Below, one piece after another: positions 1-14,006 of a stretch of 64,000 bases of DNA. The notes beneath the pieces are model-generated. The model was not told where the DNA came from. It saw nothing but the letters and a program-made list of their open reading frames with translations, and ran no database searches. Positions within the stretch are counted from its first letter, which is position 1. Each line of letters starts with the position of its first letter. The stretch is from the NCBI GenBank assembly GCA_037039925.1, contig JAXRKP010000102.1, positions 440,808 through 504,807 of the forward strand, given 5' to 3'. Both the position numbers and the translations under genes were made by a program. This DNA is from Doris montereyensis (taxonomy: Eukaryota > Mollusca > Gastropoda > Nudibranchia > Dorididae).

Positions 1-60
1 ACACACACACATACACACATACAGACACTCACGCACATTATACGCACTCGTGATTTTCAC
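1..60 (+). repeat. (CA)n-rich start of window
   Basis: Alternating ac units with single-base changes, cut by the window start. Confidence 0.6.
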
Positions 61-1325
61 TTTATCCAATATAAAAAGCGAGCATATTATAATTATTTAA
101 TCTAAACTTAACATGATGCAAGATCACAAAACGCACAACTAAGTGTGTAATTTCGATGTTGACTTTGAACTGGAAATGACTGGCCGGAGATCTCCAAGGC
201 GTTTTGTCAGTAACTGTTTCGTGACTTAGATCCGGGATTCTCTTTCCAAGGCACTTTAAGGTGGGGGGTTATCCCGTTTGTTCCCATAAATTTAACTTGT
301 GTATAGGTGTAATGGGCATGGTGTACTGAGTTGGAATATGTCGGGTTTTTTCCCCGACACTTCCCATTGCCACATGGAAACGGCGGCCATCTTGGGTTTT
401 ATCCCCAAATTTCACCAAGTTCGATATCGATAGACTTTTTCATTTTTCAACAAATGTCTTTCAGATTTGACACACTCCTTATTTGATACAATATCTGAAT
501 TTCATCAGATCGCATTTTGTTTCATTAGAAAGTTTTGATTTTATGAATTTTTGAAAATAGCATTTGAGAACAACCAAAAATATACAAAAATACATTTTTT
601 CCAAAATTATAATAGGCCTACATATATATAAAAAAAAGCATCAGATCATTTCTTTGTTTTCCCCCACTCATCATCCATACCAAATTTCATGAAGATACGT
701 TGAGAGAGAAAAAAAGTAGATAGGAAATAATGAACAAAAAGGACATTTTGAGAAAATCGTATTTTTGTCTTATTTTCTGCTATCTGAAACCTTGAAGCTT
801 CGAAAGCATATCTGCTAGTACTAACTGGCATTTCAGATAAGTCGTTTACTTTTTCCTTTTAATTGCATCGATACATTTGTAAATTGTATACATTTCGCAC
901 CTTTATTGTAACATTTTTGCCTTGATTGATAATTGCTTTCATTCATTCTCTATCATTTTTTTCTTTCTAGGCCCAATGAAATATAGACCTAATCTTATAG
1001 TTATCCTCTTCTTTCGTTCTTGTTTCCCATACTCACACCTCTCTCTCTCTTTCTTTCTTGCCTGCTTTTTTTTTTTTTCTCCCTCTCTTTCCTTCTCTCT
1101 ATCTCCTCACCTTTTATTACTTACTTATTTTCATATTTTTATTTCATTCTATATCTGTACCTTCCATTCTCGCTCTTATATATTCTTCATTTTTCCTTCT
1201 ACTCAATTTTCTTATCAGCACCGTCTTTTTTTCTTTCTTCCTCCTTTCTGCTTTTCTTCTGACATCACATTGTGTGATGCCTTAGGTAGTGCTTAGATCT
1301 AGATGTAGATTCTAGATATTTCTCG
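61..1325. other. Unassigned, AT-rich
   Basis: T/C-rich low complexity at 1010-1260. No conserved gene or element recognised. Confidence 0.5.
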
Positions 1326-1329
1326 TTTG

Positions 1330-1470
1330 TTGTCTGATGAAGGGTTATACCCGAAACGTCACGTGTTTGTTCTGTCTTTACTTGTGAAGTTGTCACTTAT
1401 TATCATATTCCACTGTGGCTCCTTTGCATTATGACCGGAATGAACTGCTCTATTTACTAGTATGATAGAT
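1330..1470 (+). mobile_element. Dispersed element with CCGAAACGTCACGTG signature (Penelope-like?)
   Basis: Carries ctgatgaagggttataccc, gaaacgtcacgtgtttgttc, tgtctttacttgtgaagttg and ccactgtggctcc. Two related copies lie at 32150-32255 (minus) and 50510-50600. Motifs of this form occur in Penelope-like retroelements (from memory). Confidence 0.4.
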
Positions 1471-1630
1471 TACATTTGTTCTATTGTTCACAAAAATGAC
1501 ATTACCAGAACCCCCCCCCCCCCCTTAAAAGGTGTTCTCTCAGTTCACGAGTGGGGAAAGTCATCGCCTTAGAAGTTGTAAGGTCTTTTGTCGGATTACT
1601 TTTACTTGAAAATTGGCCTTTTCAAAATTT

Positions 1631-1949
1631 AATTGATTTACCCACATCCACAACTTAGGTAATCTCGGTGTTTTTTGGTAGGATTTTTAATTGTGCCCGG
1701 ACTGCCCTGTAAACAGCCAAGGGATCTTTAACGTGTACAGTTTTGTGATCTGCACACGTGACCTCCTTTTGTCGTCCGTCTCTAATAGAACTAGATGTCG
1801 ATCCACCTATCTAGATCAGGGGGTAGATTTAATTCGAAAAAATGTCGAGAAAATGTTTCAATCATTGGGTTTCAACCGTTGGCAGGGCTCGAACTCACTA
1901 CTTTTTGGCTGAGATGCCGACACCTTGCGTCTGGACGGTCGAGTCCCCG
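1631..1949 (-). mobile_element. SINE B copy
   Basis: Family B on the minus strand. It begins with cccacatccacaacttagg, carries gcccggactgccctgtaaac, agatgtcgatccacctatct and ttggcagggctcgaactcac (reverse box B), and ends in gacggtcgagtcccc. Confidence 0.7.
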
Positions 1950-2779
1950 AAAATCGAGTGGTGTGATCTGACAAAACACTTTTTTTTTCATCATAATTTC
2001 TTTATTGTTTACAATTTACGAACAAGAAGCTATAGAAAATCAAGTTGACACTTATTTCATCAATTTGTATAAAAAATGAAATTCAGTGCAAATGTTGATA
2101 TATTGAACTTTAAACTAAAACGCGAATTACTCATAATCGCTTTTTCGGCTCTGAGGTATTTTGTCAGTTCACTCACTGGTTCACGTTAGCATGGTGTCAA
2201 GGTTTAGGGATTTCCTTTTGACGTCTCTCAGAAATAGTCCAATGAGAAATGCTTCCGGGAATGACGTACATTACACCGAACTTACTTCGAGATAACAAGG
2301 TATCCGAGACGCCTGTTAGTATTTGTGTTTGATTGGATTTCGTTAAAAACAAATTCAGAGTTATTGATTTTTAAATTTTATGGGTGAAATATGAAACAAA
2401 AGCCCGATGGTGTCAGAAATACTGTAGAGGATATTCTAACCTTAACGAAAGCCCGAAAACCAGGCAAGTTTATTTTCCTAATAATTCTAGATTCTAGACC
2501 TAATCTTGAACTCGCTTCATTGATGGCTGTCGCTGTTCTCAACTAGATTTCTAGATCTACCGTGTTGGTAATAATACCAATATATGTACTAGATCTAGCT
2601 GTTCTTATTCCCAACCAGGTGTTAGGAATACTGCGAGATCTACATTTCCTACGATCTTTATCTTATTCCTACCCGCTTATCATATTAATAACAATTATTA
2701 TTATGGGGGGGGGGGGGGGGGTTACGACCTCATATGGACAGATTGTTATTATTTTAATCTAGATCTAGATAAGAGGCAA

Positions 2780-3696
2780 TTAACTCTTTGAAACCAGAAT
2801 TTTTCCCATGTATACTATAACCGGAGTTTTTTTTTTTTTCAGGTTCGCAGTAGAGAGAATTAGTGGCATTGCAATATGCCTATTATCTAGGTCATATTTA
2901 TGACAAACATTTATATGCATGTCCTTTATGAAATTAAAGGTGATAAATAGATCTATAATGTTAAGATATTTTTTCTTAGTTAAATGGGAAACAGAAGCAG
3001 AAAAGGGGAGGTAATCTACCATGATACAGAAAAAAAAGAAATGGAAGAAAACATTCTGATCATCCACTTACATAAAGTGAAGCATAGAAGATGGATATTC
3101 TGGTTTTGGGTTGGTTTCCAAGCAAATTTGGTTTGTCTACTATAAAAAATGTCATGTCAGTGTCCTCTAATGTGAGTGCAAGTCATATATATATGCGGAA
3201 ACAACGCAGTCTCTTTGCAGCACTAGATCTAGACACACCCCCTCCCATCACCAGCTGATCCGCGACTACTAGGCCGAGAGCTGTATAGATCTAGATCTCA
3301 ACTTTCATTCCCATTAGATGTAGAGCTAGATCTAGAATCTTGATCAATGTCATGATTGTCGTCTTCAACATCACTACTGTCTGTTTCAAATTCTAGATCA
3401 CTAGAATCATCTGGCAATTCTGAAAAAATAGCCATCGTTACAATTCGATACAATTGGGGGAGGGGGGGGGGGGGGGGCACGATCAAAGCTACATTCTAGG
3501 AGTAAATCCAAACGTCAGTTTATTTCTCCCACTCAAACGGAAGTGGTTGAGTAGAAATCAAAACTTGGATTAGTACAAGTTTATCTTGGATTGGATATTT
3601 ATATTCCTTATTTCTATCGGACGATGGCAGCGTCCACACCACGTTACGGAAAATCCATAGGACGCTGCCACCGTCCGATCCTCGTTAAAGAGTTAA
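2780..3696 (-). mobile_element. piggyBac-like non-autonomous element
   Basis: Both ends are TTAA (2780-2783, 3693-3696), the piggyBac target. The ends start alike, TTAACTCTTTGAAACC on the left and TTAACTCTTTAACGAGG reading in from the right. Next to the right end is an inverted repeat of 20 bp (3616-3635 and 3660-3679, 19/20 matching). A minus-strand frame at 3298-3486 encodes an acidic stretch, ELPDDSSDLEFETDSSDVED, like the N-terminus of piggyBac transposases; the catalytic DDD core is absent. Confidence 0.5.
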
Positions 3697-5204
3697 GTAA
3701 AGTGAATATATCAATGAACGAAGTGATTATTCCCAACTGTGCTGTGAATAAGAATTTTCTTATTCCCATCAGTGTATTGGGAATACTATTTTTTGTTATT
3801 CCCAACCGGTATTTTATCGTAGTGATCGTGATCTTGTAGGATTTTTGTTTTATTTATGCGTTAAGGAGAGTCGTTGGTGATATTATACTCATTTATTTTC
3901 CTCTAGGCACCTAGACTTTCCTGCTTCCTTAAAAACTCAAAGACAAAAGCATTTCAACTAAAATACAGTGAATGCATCTGCGTAGAACACTGCTTGGAAG
4001 GACTCCTATAGTCAGGCACACACTATCACTATCCCTGATCCTGAACTCCCATCCCACCCCCTCCGCTTCCAGTGCAAGCAACCGCTTGTACGCTCATACT
4101 CATGATTATTGAGGATAACCAGAAAAATGGGCTCCAGCATGCAATTAAGGGGCAGTTGCGATTTAAGTCATCATCCTTGTTCACTTTATAATGGAAAAAG
4201 AGGTTCCCTTGGCTTGTCGTAGTGATCCTGATGTCTGACAATCTTTCTTGGAACATTTCATCACTGCTCTAAATTCATCTCCAGCTTCCGAGTCATTGAA
4301 GTTTCACATTAATGACAAGAATCTTGCAATAAACAATGATGAATCAGGAAACTGGCTGCTGCTTCTTCTGTTTGAATGATGGTCATTTAAAAGCCACTGA
4401 GATGCATCTTGCTTGCTTTTTCAAAGTTGAATGTAGTATTGAAGCAGGTAGATCCCATTCACTGTCACAACAACTGAACTCTTACAGTCACTGACTTGCC
4501 AATACAGTGGAGCTCACCTACAACTGCATTGGATACAACAGTGTCTCTGCAACAACGGAGGTTTTAAAACGGCATCCACCGATGCCCTCCACAGTTAAAC
4601 TGGGCTTTGTGCCGAAAAATTGCACTACCTCACACTGTCTGTCATGGAGGGAAAATGTGACGAGTTCTAACATTTAAGATAATGTAATAACAAGAAGGAA
4701 GAGTTGGATAGGTGCTCTCCTGGGATGCTCCCCATAGGCTAGACCCACATACTACATATGTACAATATTTACTTTTGTCGTGCCTATATAAAAAAAACTA
4801 TTACATGCCACACTGTATTTTATTTTTCTTCCCTGCATCATTTCGACCTGGGGCCTCCTACGGTACTACTTACTTTGGCGTGGCAACGTTATGATGCTTT
4901 ATCCCGCTAGCAGCTTGAGGGGGTGGGGGTGATGTACACATGTATGTGCCTGGGTAACGTGGACAGTGAGGGAGACTGGAACGCCTTGGGTGGCTTTAGA
5001 ATGTGCTCCTGCCTGCACCGTTGTGTCTTTGGTCAAAGGTGACATTAGAATGGTGGATTATGGTTTGTCTAGCCTTGTACATAATGTAGTTGTTACATAC
5101 ACAGGTACAGCGGGACTTGGCTGCAAGAGGATTTCCCCTCCAAGGCCTGTCAGTCCTATTGTAACCGAGCTTAACTATATTATAAATATTATAGTCACAG
5201 AGAC
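3697..5204. other. Unassigned single-copy-looking sequence
   Basis: Balanced composition between 3990 and 5170 but no frame with recognisable protein or splice structure. Confidence 0.5.
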
Positions 5205-5580
5205 ATTCCACCATCACACTGACACATCAAATTTCACAAAATAGATATTTTGGTAGTCCCTAGCTAAGCATTGACTTGATAACATATTTTAGTCCATCGT
5301 CACACTGACACATCAAAATTTAACAAAATAGATAATGGTAGTCCCTAGCTTAGCATCGACTCGTTAACATATATTGACATATAAACAGTCCTCCATCACA
5401 CTGACACATATCAAAATGCTTACAATAGATATGTAATACTATGGTAGTCCTAGCTAAGCATTGACTCGCTAATATTTTAGTCGTGGACACAGTCCACCAT
5501 CACACTGACAGATAAAACAACTTGCTTAACAATAGATGCGATGGTCCCTAGCTAATCACTGACTCGCTAATGTAGTCGCG
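5205..5580 (+). repeat. Tandem repeat, about 95 bp unit, 4 copies
   Basis: Units contain ccatcacactgacacatca, aatagat, atggtagtccctagct and gcattgactcg. Spacing drifts by several bases between copies. Confidence 0.7.
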
Positions 5581-6203
5581 ACAGGCTCACTATATCGTCT
5601 CATTGCCACATACCCACTCATTGAACAGGAACGCAGGCAGACCGTAGCCAATCAGGGGGTAGCACAGGTAGACCCCAATTTCATGATGAACTGTCAACTA
5701 AAGAAGCACCAATCAAATTTCCTTGAATCAGAAGCTTTTTTTTTTTTTACACAATAATCCATCTAGAGCTACCGAGTCGAGTCTGATAATTCCAACCATG
5801 GCTATGTTGTTCTGTGTCACTGCCGTCAGATATGTTAAATTTAAAATTTTGATCTTTGCAAGGCACTGGCTTAGGAATTGAGATAGATTTTGCGAAAGGT
5901 AAACAACTAAGCCACAACTTTCAATGAAACAAATTTTTATTAAAGCTGCCTGGGCGCTTTATGTATGGCTCCCGAGAGCCTGTCAGATCTTGCTAGAAGA
6001 TGTTATGTGTTTTACATGCACAAATATAAAATTACAGCCTTGAATGAACTTAAGTTTCTTTAATATTTCAGTACAGCTGTGCCATTCGGTTTTATTTTTA
6101 CACTGCTGTTATTACCAATGCTGTCTCTGCTACCTCTATGTTTAGCCTTGCCACTGTCTGCACCTTCAATTGTCGTATCTAGATTCATTTTTTTCACTTG
6201 AAA
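5581..6203. other. Unassigned
   Basis: Single-copy-looking; nothing recognised. Confidence 0.5.
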
Positions 6204-7629
<1,426 letters not shown>

Positions 7630-7687
7630 TATGAATCATGTTAAGCGCCACTGAGTATTTCAAATGAATATTGGCGCTATATAAATG

Positions 7688-7742
<55 letters not shown>
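7630..7742 (+). repeat. Retroelement-type 3' tail ending in (ATT)n
   Basis: gttaagcgccactgagtatt, attggcgctatataaatgc, then (ATT)n at 7681-7742. A reverse counterpart (tatatagtgcctttatactg, ctcaaggcgctt) lies at 19605-19650. Confidence 0.5.
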
Positions 7743-7743
<1 letters not shown>

Positions 7744-7879
7744 GTGTGGGTTGCACATTATCATCATGTTCAGAGGGCTTGTGTTACCTAACCCCGAACA
7801 CGGGGGTTGCATTCACATGACATTCGATCCGTTCCCATCAAGTCATGGACTCGGTCGATTTGGGCTGTCTGACCCCTCA

Positions 7880-7900
7880 CCCCCCTCTCTCTCTCTCTCT

Positions 7901-7933
<33 letters not shown>

Positions 7934-8055
7934 CTCCTCTCCCTCTCTCTCTCTCTCTCTCTCCCCCTCTCTCCCTCTCTCTCTCTCTCTCTCTTCTCCC
8001 TCTCCTCTCTCCTCTCTCTCTCTCTCTCTCTCCCTCCCCCTCTCTCTCTCCTCTC

Positions 8056-8153
<98 letters not shown>

Positions 8154-8168
8154 CCTCTCCCTCTCTCA
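7880..8168 (+). repeat. (CT)n microsatellite, about 290 bp
   Basis: Nearly pure pyrimidine; the 3' half is perfect (TC)n. Confidence 0.95.
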
Positions 8169-8974
8169 CGCACGCATTTATATACTATTACACCCCTCCC
8201 CCTCTCTCACACACATTTCACTGCGGACAGTCGGCCGGATTATTGTTACTGGTTCTTTCCTTTCTCTCTGACCAAGTTTTTTCTCATCTTGCTGTCTTGC
8301 CTCAACCCCCAACCACTCATTCATGTACGGAGGGGGTGGGGGTGGTTAGTTCCTAAGTTCCAAGGACTCGAATGAAATGAAATAATAATAATAATAATTA
8401 TAATAAATCTTTATTGTCCTTTTCAGGCAATTCATGTTAGGTTCACATAAATCATTTTACACTTCACAATCCACATAACAAAGCGAACTAAGGGTGATAA
8501 TAATGACGATGGTAACACCCCCAAATCCCCCAAAAAACAAAAACAAAAACAAACAAATAACCCCCAAAAAAACCAAAGATAGCAATGACAACAACAAAAG
8601 TTAATCATAACAATATAGTGGTGAACATAGTAGTGGCAGAAGTAGTACTAGCATTCGTAATATTTCTAGTATATGCGTAACGGTGGAGGGTTGTGGCGGT
8701 AGGCCTAGTTGCCCTTTGGCTACACTGCGCCTGCAAAGCACGGTTTCATTGCCTGCCTGTGATTTCTAACGTTGGACAGCCAGTGTTTCTGGTCAGCTCA
8801 GCTGAGAAAGAAAAACAACAACGACGCAGTTAAATTGAAGTTAGGTTGCATGGGCCAAGTTCTTGTGTGGTGTATGACATTTTTCTCCTGTACCTGTGTT
8901 TGTCGAATACCTTTGTGACCAGCTTGGCATTTTTGTTTGATTAAATCGCTGTTCTTCATCTTCCTTTTCTTGTT

Positions 8975-9116
8975 TTTCTTCTTCTTCTTCTTTTTCTTCT
9001 TCTTCTTCTTCTTCTTCTTCTTCTTCTTCTTCTTCTTCTTCTTCTTCTTTTTCTTCTTCTTCTTCTTCTTCTTCTTCTTCTTCTTCTTCTTCTTCTTCTT
9101 CTTCTTCTTCTTCTTG
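8975..9116 (+). repeat. (CTT)n microsatellite
   Basis: About 45 cttcttctt units with two t insertions. A related (CTC)n tract is at 9276-9323. Confidence 0.95.
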
Positions 9117-9253
9117 TGGGGCGTTACCGGTAGGTATTACTACGTTCCTTTTTACTTCTTTTTTTCTCTTCTTATTCATCTTGCTGTTTCCTCTTAATTC
9201 ACTCTGAAATCGCCGCAATGGTGGACGAGGTAAATTTCAAAGAAACAAAAAAC
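9117..9253 (+). mobile_element. SINE-like family C copy
   Basis: Contains accggtaggt, ttcatcttgctgtttcctct, taattcactctgaaatcgc and aatggtggacgaggtaaatt. It follows directly on a (CTT)n tract. Confidence 0.55.
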
Positions 9254-9344
9254 TTTTGAAGTTGTTGTTCTTCTTCCCCTCCTCCTCCTCCTCCTCCTCC
9301 TCCTCATCCTCCTCCTCCTCATTCTTCCCCACCCCCTCCCAATA

Positions 9345-9478
9345 GTGGGCGGTTGGCATGTGCTTCTTTCCTGTCTCTTTTGCACACGTCTTTCGTTTTG
9401 TGTTTCCTTTTTAATTCACATTGAGATCACTACTTATTATTATGATGAACGGGTAAATCGCAGTGAAACTAAACTCAC
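9345..9478 (+). mobile_element. SINE-like family C copy, diverged
   Basis: Starts ggcggttggcatgtgcttct and ends ttaattcacattgagatcac ... gatgaacgggtaaatcgcag. Confidence 0.45.
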
Positions 9479-9576
9479 AAATTATCAACTGTGTGCATCG
9501 TTGGCGTGCCTGTTAAGAGGTACCGGTAGTCAGCTTACAGTGATGGAACTTGCAAGTTGCCTGCCTGCAGTAAGCG

Positions 9577-9726
9577 GGTGGGTGGTTGGCGGTCGGGCGC
9601 TACTGGTAGGTCCTTCTTTCCTTGCCTTGCCTTCTTTCACTTATCTTTCATCTTGCTGTGTCCTCTTGCCTTCACCCTGAGATCACCGCAACTGTGGACA
9701 TGGTGAATTAAAGCAAAACAAAACAG
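9577..9726 (+). mobile_element. SINE-like family C copy
   Basis: Contains ggttggcggtcgggcgctac, tggtaggtccttcttt, catcttgctgtgtcctct and ccctgagatcaccgcaactg. Three family C copies lie in tandem at 9.1-9.7 kb. Confidence 0.55.
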
Positions 9727-9920
9727 AGCCTGCAGTAAACGTTTTGATGGGGGACCACATGGTCAGATTTGACCCATTGTTTTCCATCATTAAAAAAAAA
9801 AACACCCCGAAACAAAACTTAAACGCCAAGACAAAACCGCAGCATTATGAATGATTTGTACGTTAAGCAATCGCCAGAATTGGACTCCCAACCTCCAGCC
9901 TTTTAGGTCTTGACTGTGAT

Positions 9921-10110
9921 TCAGTGTCATCACCGCACTTGTCCATAGTTACCGGAATCAGTGTCATCACCGCACTTGTCTATAGTTACCGGAATCAGTG
10001 TCATCACTGCACTTGTCCATAGTTACCGGAATCAGTGTCATCACCGTACTTGTCCATAGTTGCCGGAATCAGTGTCATCACCGTACTTGTCCATAGTTGC
10101 CGGAGACCAG
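9921..10110 (+). repeat. Minisatellite, 38 bp unit, about 5 copies
   Basis: The unit is caccgcacttgtccatagtt plus accggaatcagtgtcat. Copies are very similar, which suggests recent expansion. Confidence 0.85.
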
Positions 10111-10168
10111 AGATCAACTGGCTGTTTTCTTACCAAGGTCTCTTGTATTTGATCGAGTACAAGTATGA

Positions 10169-10420
10169 ACGGTTGATGGCACATTTTCTTTTCATGGCAA
10201 GCTGATAGGTGTCGTCACACAGAGGTCGCAGGTCCGATCCACATGGTGGCCAAGATTTTGTTTTCTTTTTCTGTCTATTCTTGTTTTTGTCTCGTCTTTG
10301 TTCATATGGGGTTTTGATATTATTTCTAATGTCATTTCCTTGTATTTGTCTCTGTCTTATTTTCAATATTTTCATATGGGGTTTTGATATTATTTCTAAT
10401 GGCATTTCCTTCACAAGGGA
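10169..10420 (+). mobile_element. SINE D copy with duplicated tail
   Basis: The head cttttcatggcaagctgat ... gaggtcgcaggtccgatcc is followed by the family tail tgtctattcttgtttttgtc. The segment catatggggttttgatatta plus tttctaatg is present twice (10303-10345 and 10373-10410). Confidence 0.6.
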
Positions 10421-10649
10421 TAGTTAACTAGCTTTTGCCTTATTTGGGAAAACAAAGAGTGACATTAAATGTCAATCCAGCCTTTCACATAGAGAGGAGG
10501 GAGGGGAGAGAGAAGAAAAGGATAAGGAGAGGATTAATGAGAAGAGGAGGAAGAAGAAAATGAGGAGGTGAAGTAGATTAGGAAGGAGATTAAACGCGTT
10601 CATTTTTCTGATTTTTATTATGTTATTTTTTTAAACTTTTTTTCAACAG

Positions 10650-10987
10650 ATTCCAGTCAGTCAATTTTAGCATTTTCAAACATGGGACAGAAAGAGAAAA
10701 GTTCAAGACCGTCCTCCGAGGAGTTGGTACCGCAGACGTCAAACATGGGGGAACTCACCAAAGATGTCGAGTGTGAAGAGCAAGAAGAGGAAGTAAACGA
10801 CGACCAGAAGCCATTAAACACCACAGACCCAGTTATCCAGAAAGACCACAGCGGCGATGTGGACAGTCTGGTGAAGGGAGTCGAGGGAATGTCACCTGAC
10901 CATACGTTCAAAGATGATGTCGATGGTACCGCCCAGGACCTCAGTGAACGCCTCACTCAACTTGACCTAGACGGAGGTGATGCCAAG
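10650..10987 (+). CDS. IkB-like gene, exon A (acidic N-terminal region)
   Basis: The acceptor is a T-rich tract ending cag at 10649 and the donor is AAG|gtaagt at 10988. An ATG at 10682 in a good context (AAACATGG) opens 102 codons that end exactly at the donor (phase 0). The frame is also open upstream to the acceptor, so translation may begin in an earlier exon. The product is very rich in Asp, Glu and Ser, with no recognised domain. Codon use and the perfect donor support coding. Confidence 0.75.
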
Positions 10988-13934
10988 GTAAGTAACCTGA
11001 AGGTGGTAATTTGTCCCTTTTTCTCAATTTTGAAGCAGATGATTGGTGGATGGAGGGGTCTCCTGCTAGGTCATTTCGAATCGGTCTGCCTGACAAGCAT
11101 CTCATGTGACTGCTTCACCCTGGTATTCATCCTGAGATGAGATGAGATCACCTTTTGATATATTTTGTTTTAGTCACAATTTTATAACATTTCATAACAA
11201 TGGATTGGATAAATTACAATCAGTCGACCTGTGATGCCCAAAGTTTGAAGAGAAAATTCACAAAATACCTTTTATTACCCTGGTTGTCATACATGCATTG
11301 CTCATATCCGTTTCTTCCATCTCTCCATGATGGTTGAATTTTAAAAAATTCATTTGAATGGGCAGTCGGAAAGGGCATGTTGGCACTGGTGGGCTCCTTC
11401 TTCTCTCCTTTTCAGTTCTTCAACATCTGTCTGTCATTTCTACTGTTCTTCTCTATTCATTCTCAGATCATCATATTATATTAAATAGATGAACAGATTA
11501 ATTTTCAATCATGGAGAGAGAGAGAGACTCAAACACAGAGAGGGAGAGAAACATGCGCATATACACATACACACACAACACAGATAGAAAGAGAGAACAG
11601 AGGTTGTTCCGCTTCACGCTATACCTGTAAGTACAGTCAACAAGTTGGTATCATAAAACACAGCAGCTGCTGCTTTATTCTCCACAACGCCGAAAAAGAA
11701 GCCAAAACAATCCCCAGCACTATTCTCTCTTGACCTTCCAGAAAGAGACAAAAAGAAGTCAAAACAATCCCCAGCACTATTCTCTCTTGTCCTTCCAGAA
11801 AGAGACAAAAAAGAAATCAAAACAATCCCCAGCACTATTCCCTCTTGTCCTTCCAGAAAGAGACAAAAAAGAAGTCAAAACAATCCCAGCACTATTCTCT
11901 CTGTCCTTCCAGAAAGAGACAAAGAAGTCAAAACAATCCCCAGCACTATTCTCTTGTCCTTCCAGAAAGAGACTAAAGAAGTCAAAACAATCCCCAGCAC
12001 TATTCTCTCTTGTCCTTCCAGAAAGAGACAAAGAAGTCAAAACAATCCCCAGCACTATTCTCTCTTGACCTTCCAGAAAGAGACAAAAGAAGTCAAAACA
12101 ATCCCTAGCACTATTCTCTTGTCCTTCCAGAAAGAGACAAAAGAAGTCAAAACAATCCCCAGCACTATTCTCTCTTGACCTTCGAGAAAGAGACAAAAGA
12201 CTAGGAAAGAGACTCAAAACAATCCCTAGCACTATTTCTCTTGTCCTTCCAGAAAGAGACAAAAAGAAAGTCAAAACAATCCCCAGCACTATTCTCTCTG
12301 TCCTTCCAGAAAGAGACAAAAGAAGTCAAAACAATCCCCAGCACTATTCTCTCTCTTGTCCTTCCAGAAAGAAAGAGACAAAAGAAGTCAAAACAATCCC
12401 CAGCACTATTCTCTCTTGTCCTTCCAGAAAGAGACAAAAGAAGTCAAAAACAATCCCCAGAAAGCACTATTCTCTCTTGACCTTCCAGAAAGAGACAAAA
12501 AAGAAGTCAAAACAATCCCAGCACTATTCTCTCTTGTCCTTCCAGAAAGACAAGAGACAAAAAGAAGTCAAAACAATCCCCAGCACTATTCTCTCTTGTC
12601 CTTCCAGAAAGAGACAAAAGAAGTCAAAACAATCCCCAGCACTATTTTCTCTTGTCCTTCCAGAAAGAGACAAAAAGAAGGTCAAAACAATCCCTTGTCA
12701 GCACTATTTTCTCTGTCCTTCCAGAAAGAGACAAAATAACTCTCAGAAGTCATCGTGACACGTAGACAAGGACCAGAGGAGGATGACGAGTCAGAGGCCC
12801 CGACACCCAAACATGAGCAAGAGCGAGAGCCATCAGCAGCTAGAGACAGTGGTGACCAGGAGGAGGAGAAGGAGAAAGTCAAGATGGTCAAGCTGGAGGC
12901 CCCAAAGGAGGATGAGGTAGGTCCACTGATACTGATACCTTGCCGGGCAACAGTATGTCAAAAACGTACATATTACGTTTTTGGGGCTTTTCAGTTAAGT
13001 AAGTCTGTATTTACCCTGAAAAGTATGTATACAAGGGTTAATTGTATTGTTTTTTGAAAACTTGTTGGAGATATTGGGATTAAAGTCCAGAGACGCCATT
13101 CTGAGTTTGGAAAGCTACCGTCACACAAGTCGCCAGAAAGGCCAGCGATCAGTGGACTTGTTGTTATTCACCTTAAAGTCTATGTTTCAATTTGAAAAGG
13201 TTAACAGCTATGCTGATAAGTCATGCTTGGTTGTGGGATACTGGCATCATTAAATATTGATATTGATAATTGTAGTAATCGTAGAGAGAGAAAATTACAC
13301 AGCTGCAATCCAATGCGTAAAAAAAATGTATTTGATAAGTTTATTTTTATAAGCCAGTATGTACTGAAAATTATGTATATAAAAGAGTTAACTGTATTTT
13401 TAGAAAAAGAAAGAACCTAAAAAAGGAATCTAACGGCAGAGACAGAGATTGGTGTGAAAGTCCAGAGGCACCATCATGAGTTTGCAAAACGACTTTTGCA
13501 CTTGGCCAGAGAGGTCAATGATCAACAAAGTTATGGTTGTTTACTACCTGAATAACGGGTGAACAAGTGAAGTTGATAAATTATCAATGTTTTCTGGAAT
13601 ATTGCAGATCTATCATGCAAGTTGGAATTAATTTGTGTGATTAGAGTATTTATTTTTTTTTCACTTTGAAAAGGCTGGCAGGTGTTGTTGGCAGTTAAAA
13701 AAAAAAGGCAGATTTTGGGTCATTCATGAAAATTGGAATGTTTGCATTTTCGTTCACTTCGATAACCTGGCTTTCATTTCCAAACAATACTCGCATCAGG
13801 GAAAAAACACAATGCATTTCACTGTGCTTCATCCTTTGGCTGTTTCATGTTATTTGTTACTACAACATATATTGTTCAAAAGAGCAAGAAAAGAGGAATC
13901 CAATGATATATAACTTTTAAACATACATCGAGTG

Positions 13935-14006
<72 letters not shown>

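Noticed and set aside
4029..5244. Small frames at 4.0-5.2 kb
   Set aside because: Short, mutually overlapping on both strands and without recognisable protein features.
8841..9218. Poly-Glu or poly-Phe frames at 8841-9218
   Set aside because: Produced by (CTT)n/(GAA)n; no flanking coding signal.
11730..12758. Frames with repeated PERDKKEVKTIPALFSL-like peptides
   Set aside because: They arise from the 55 bp intronic minisatellite; frame changes with each indel and both strands are open.
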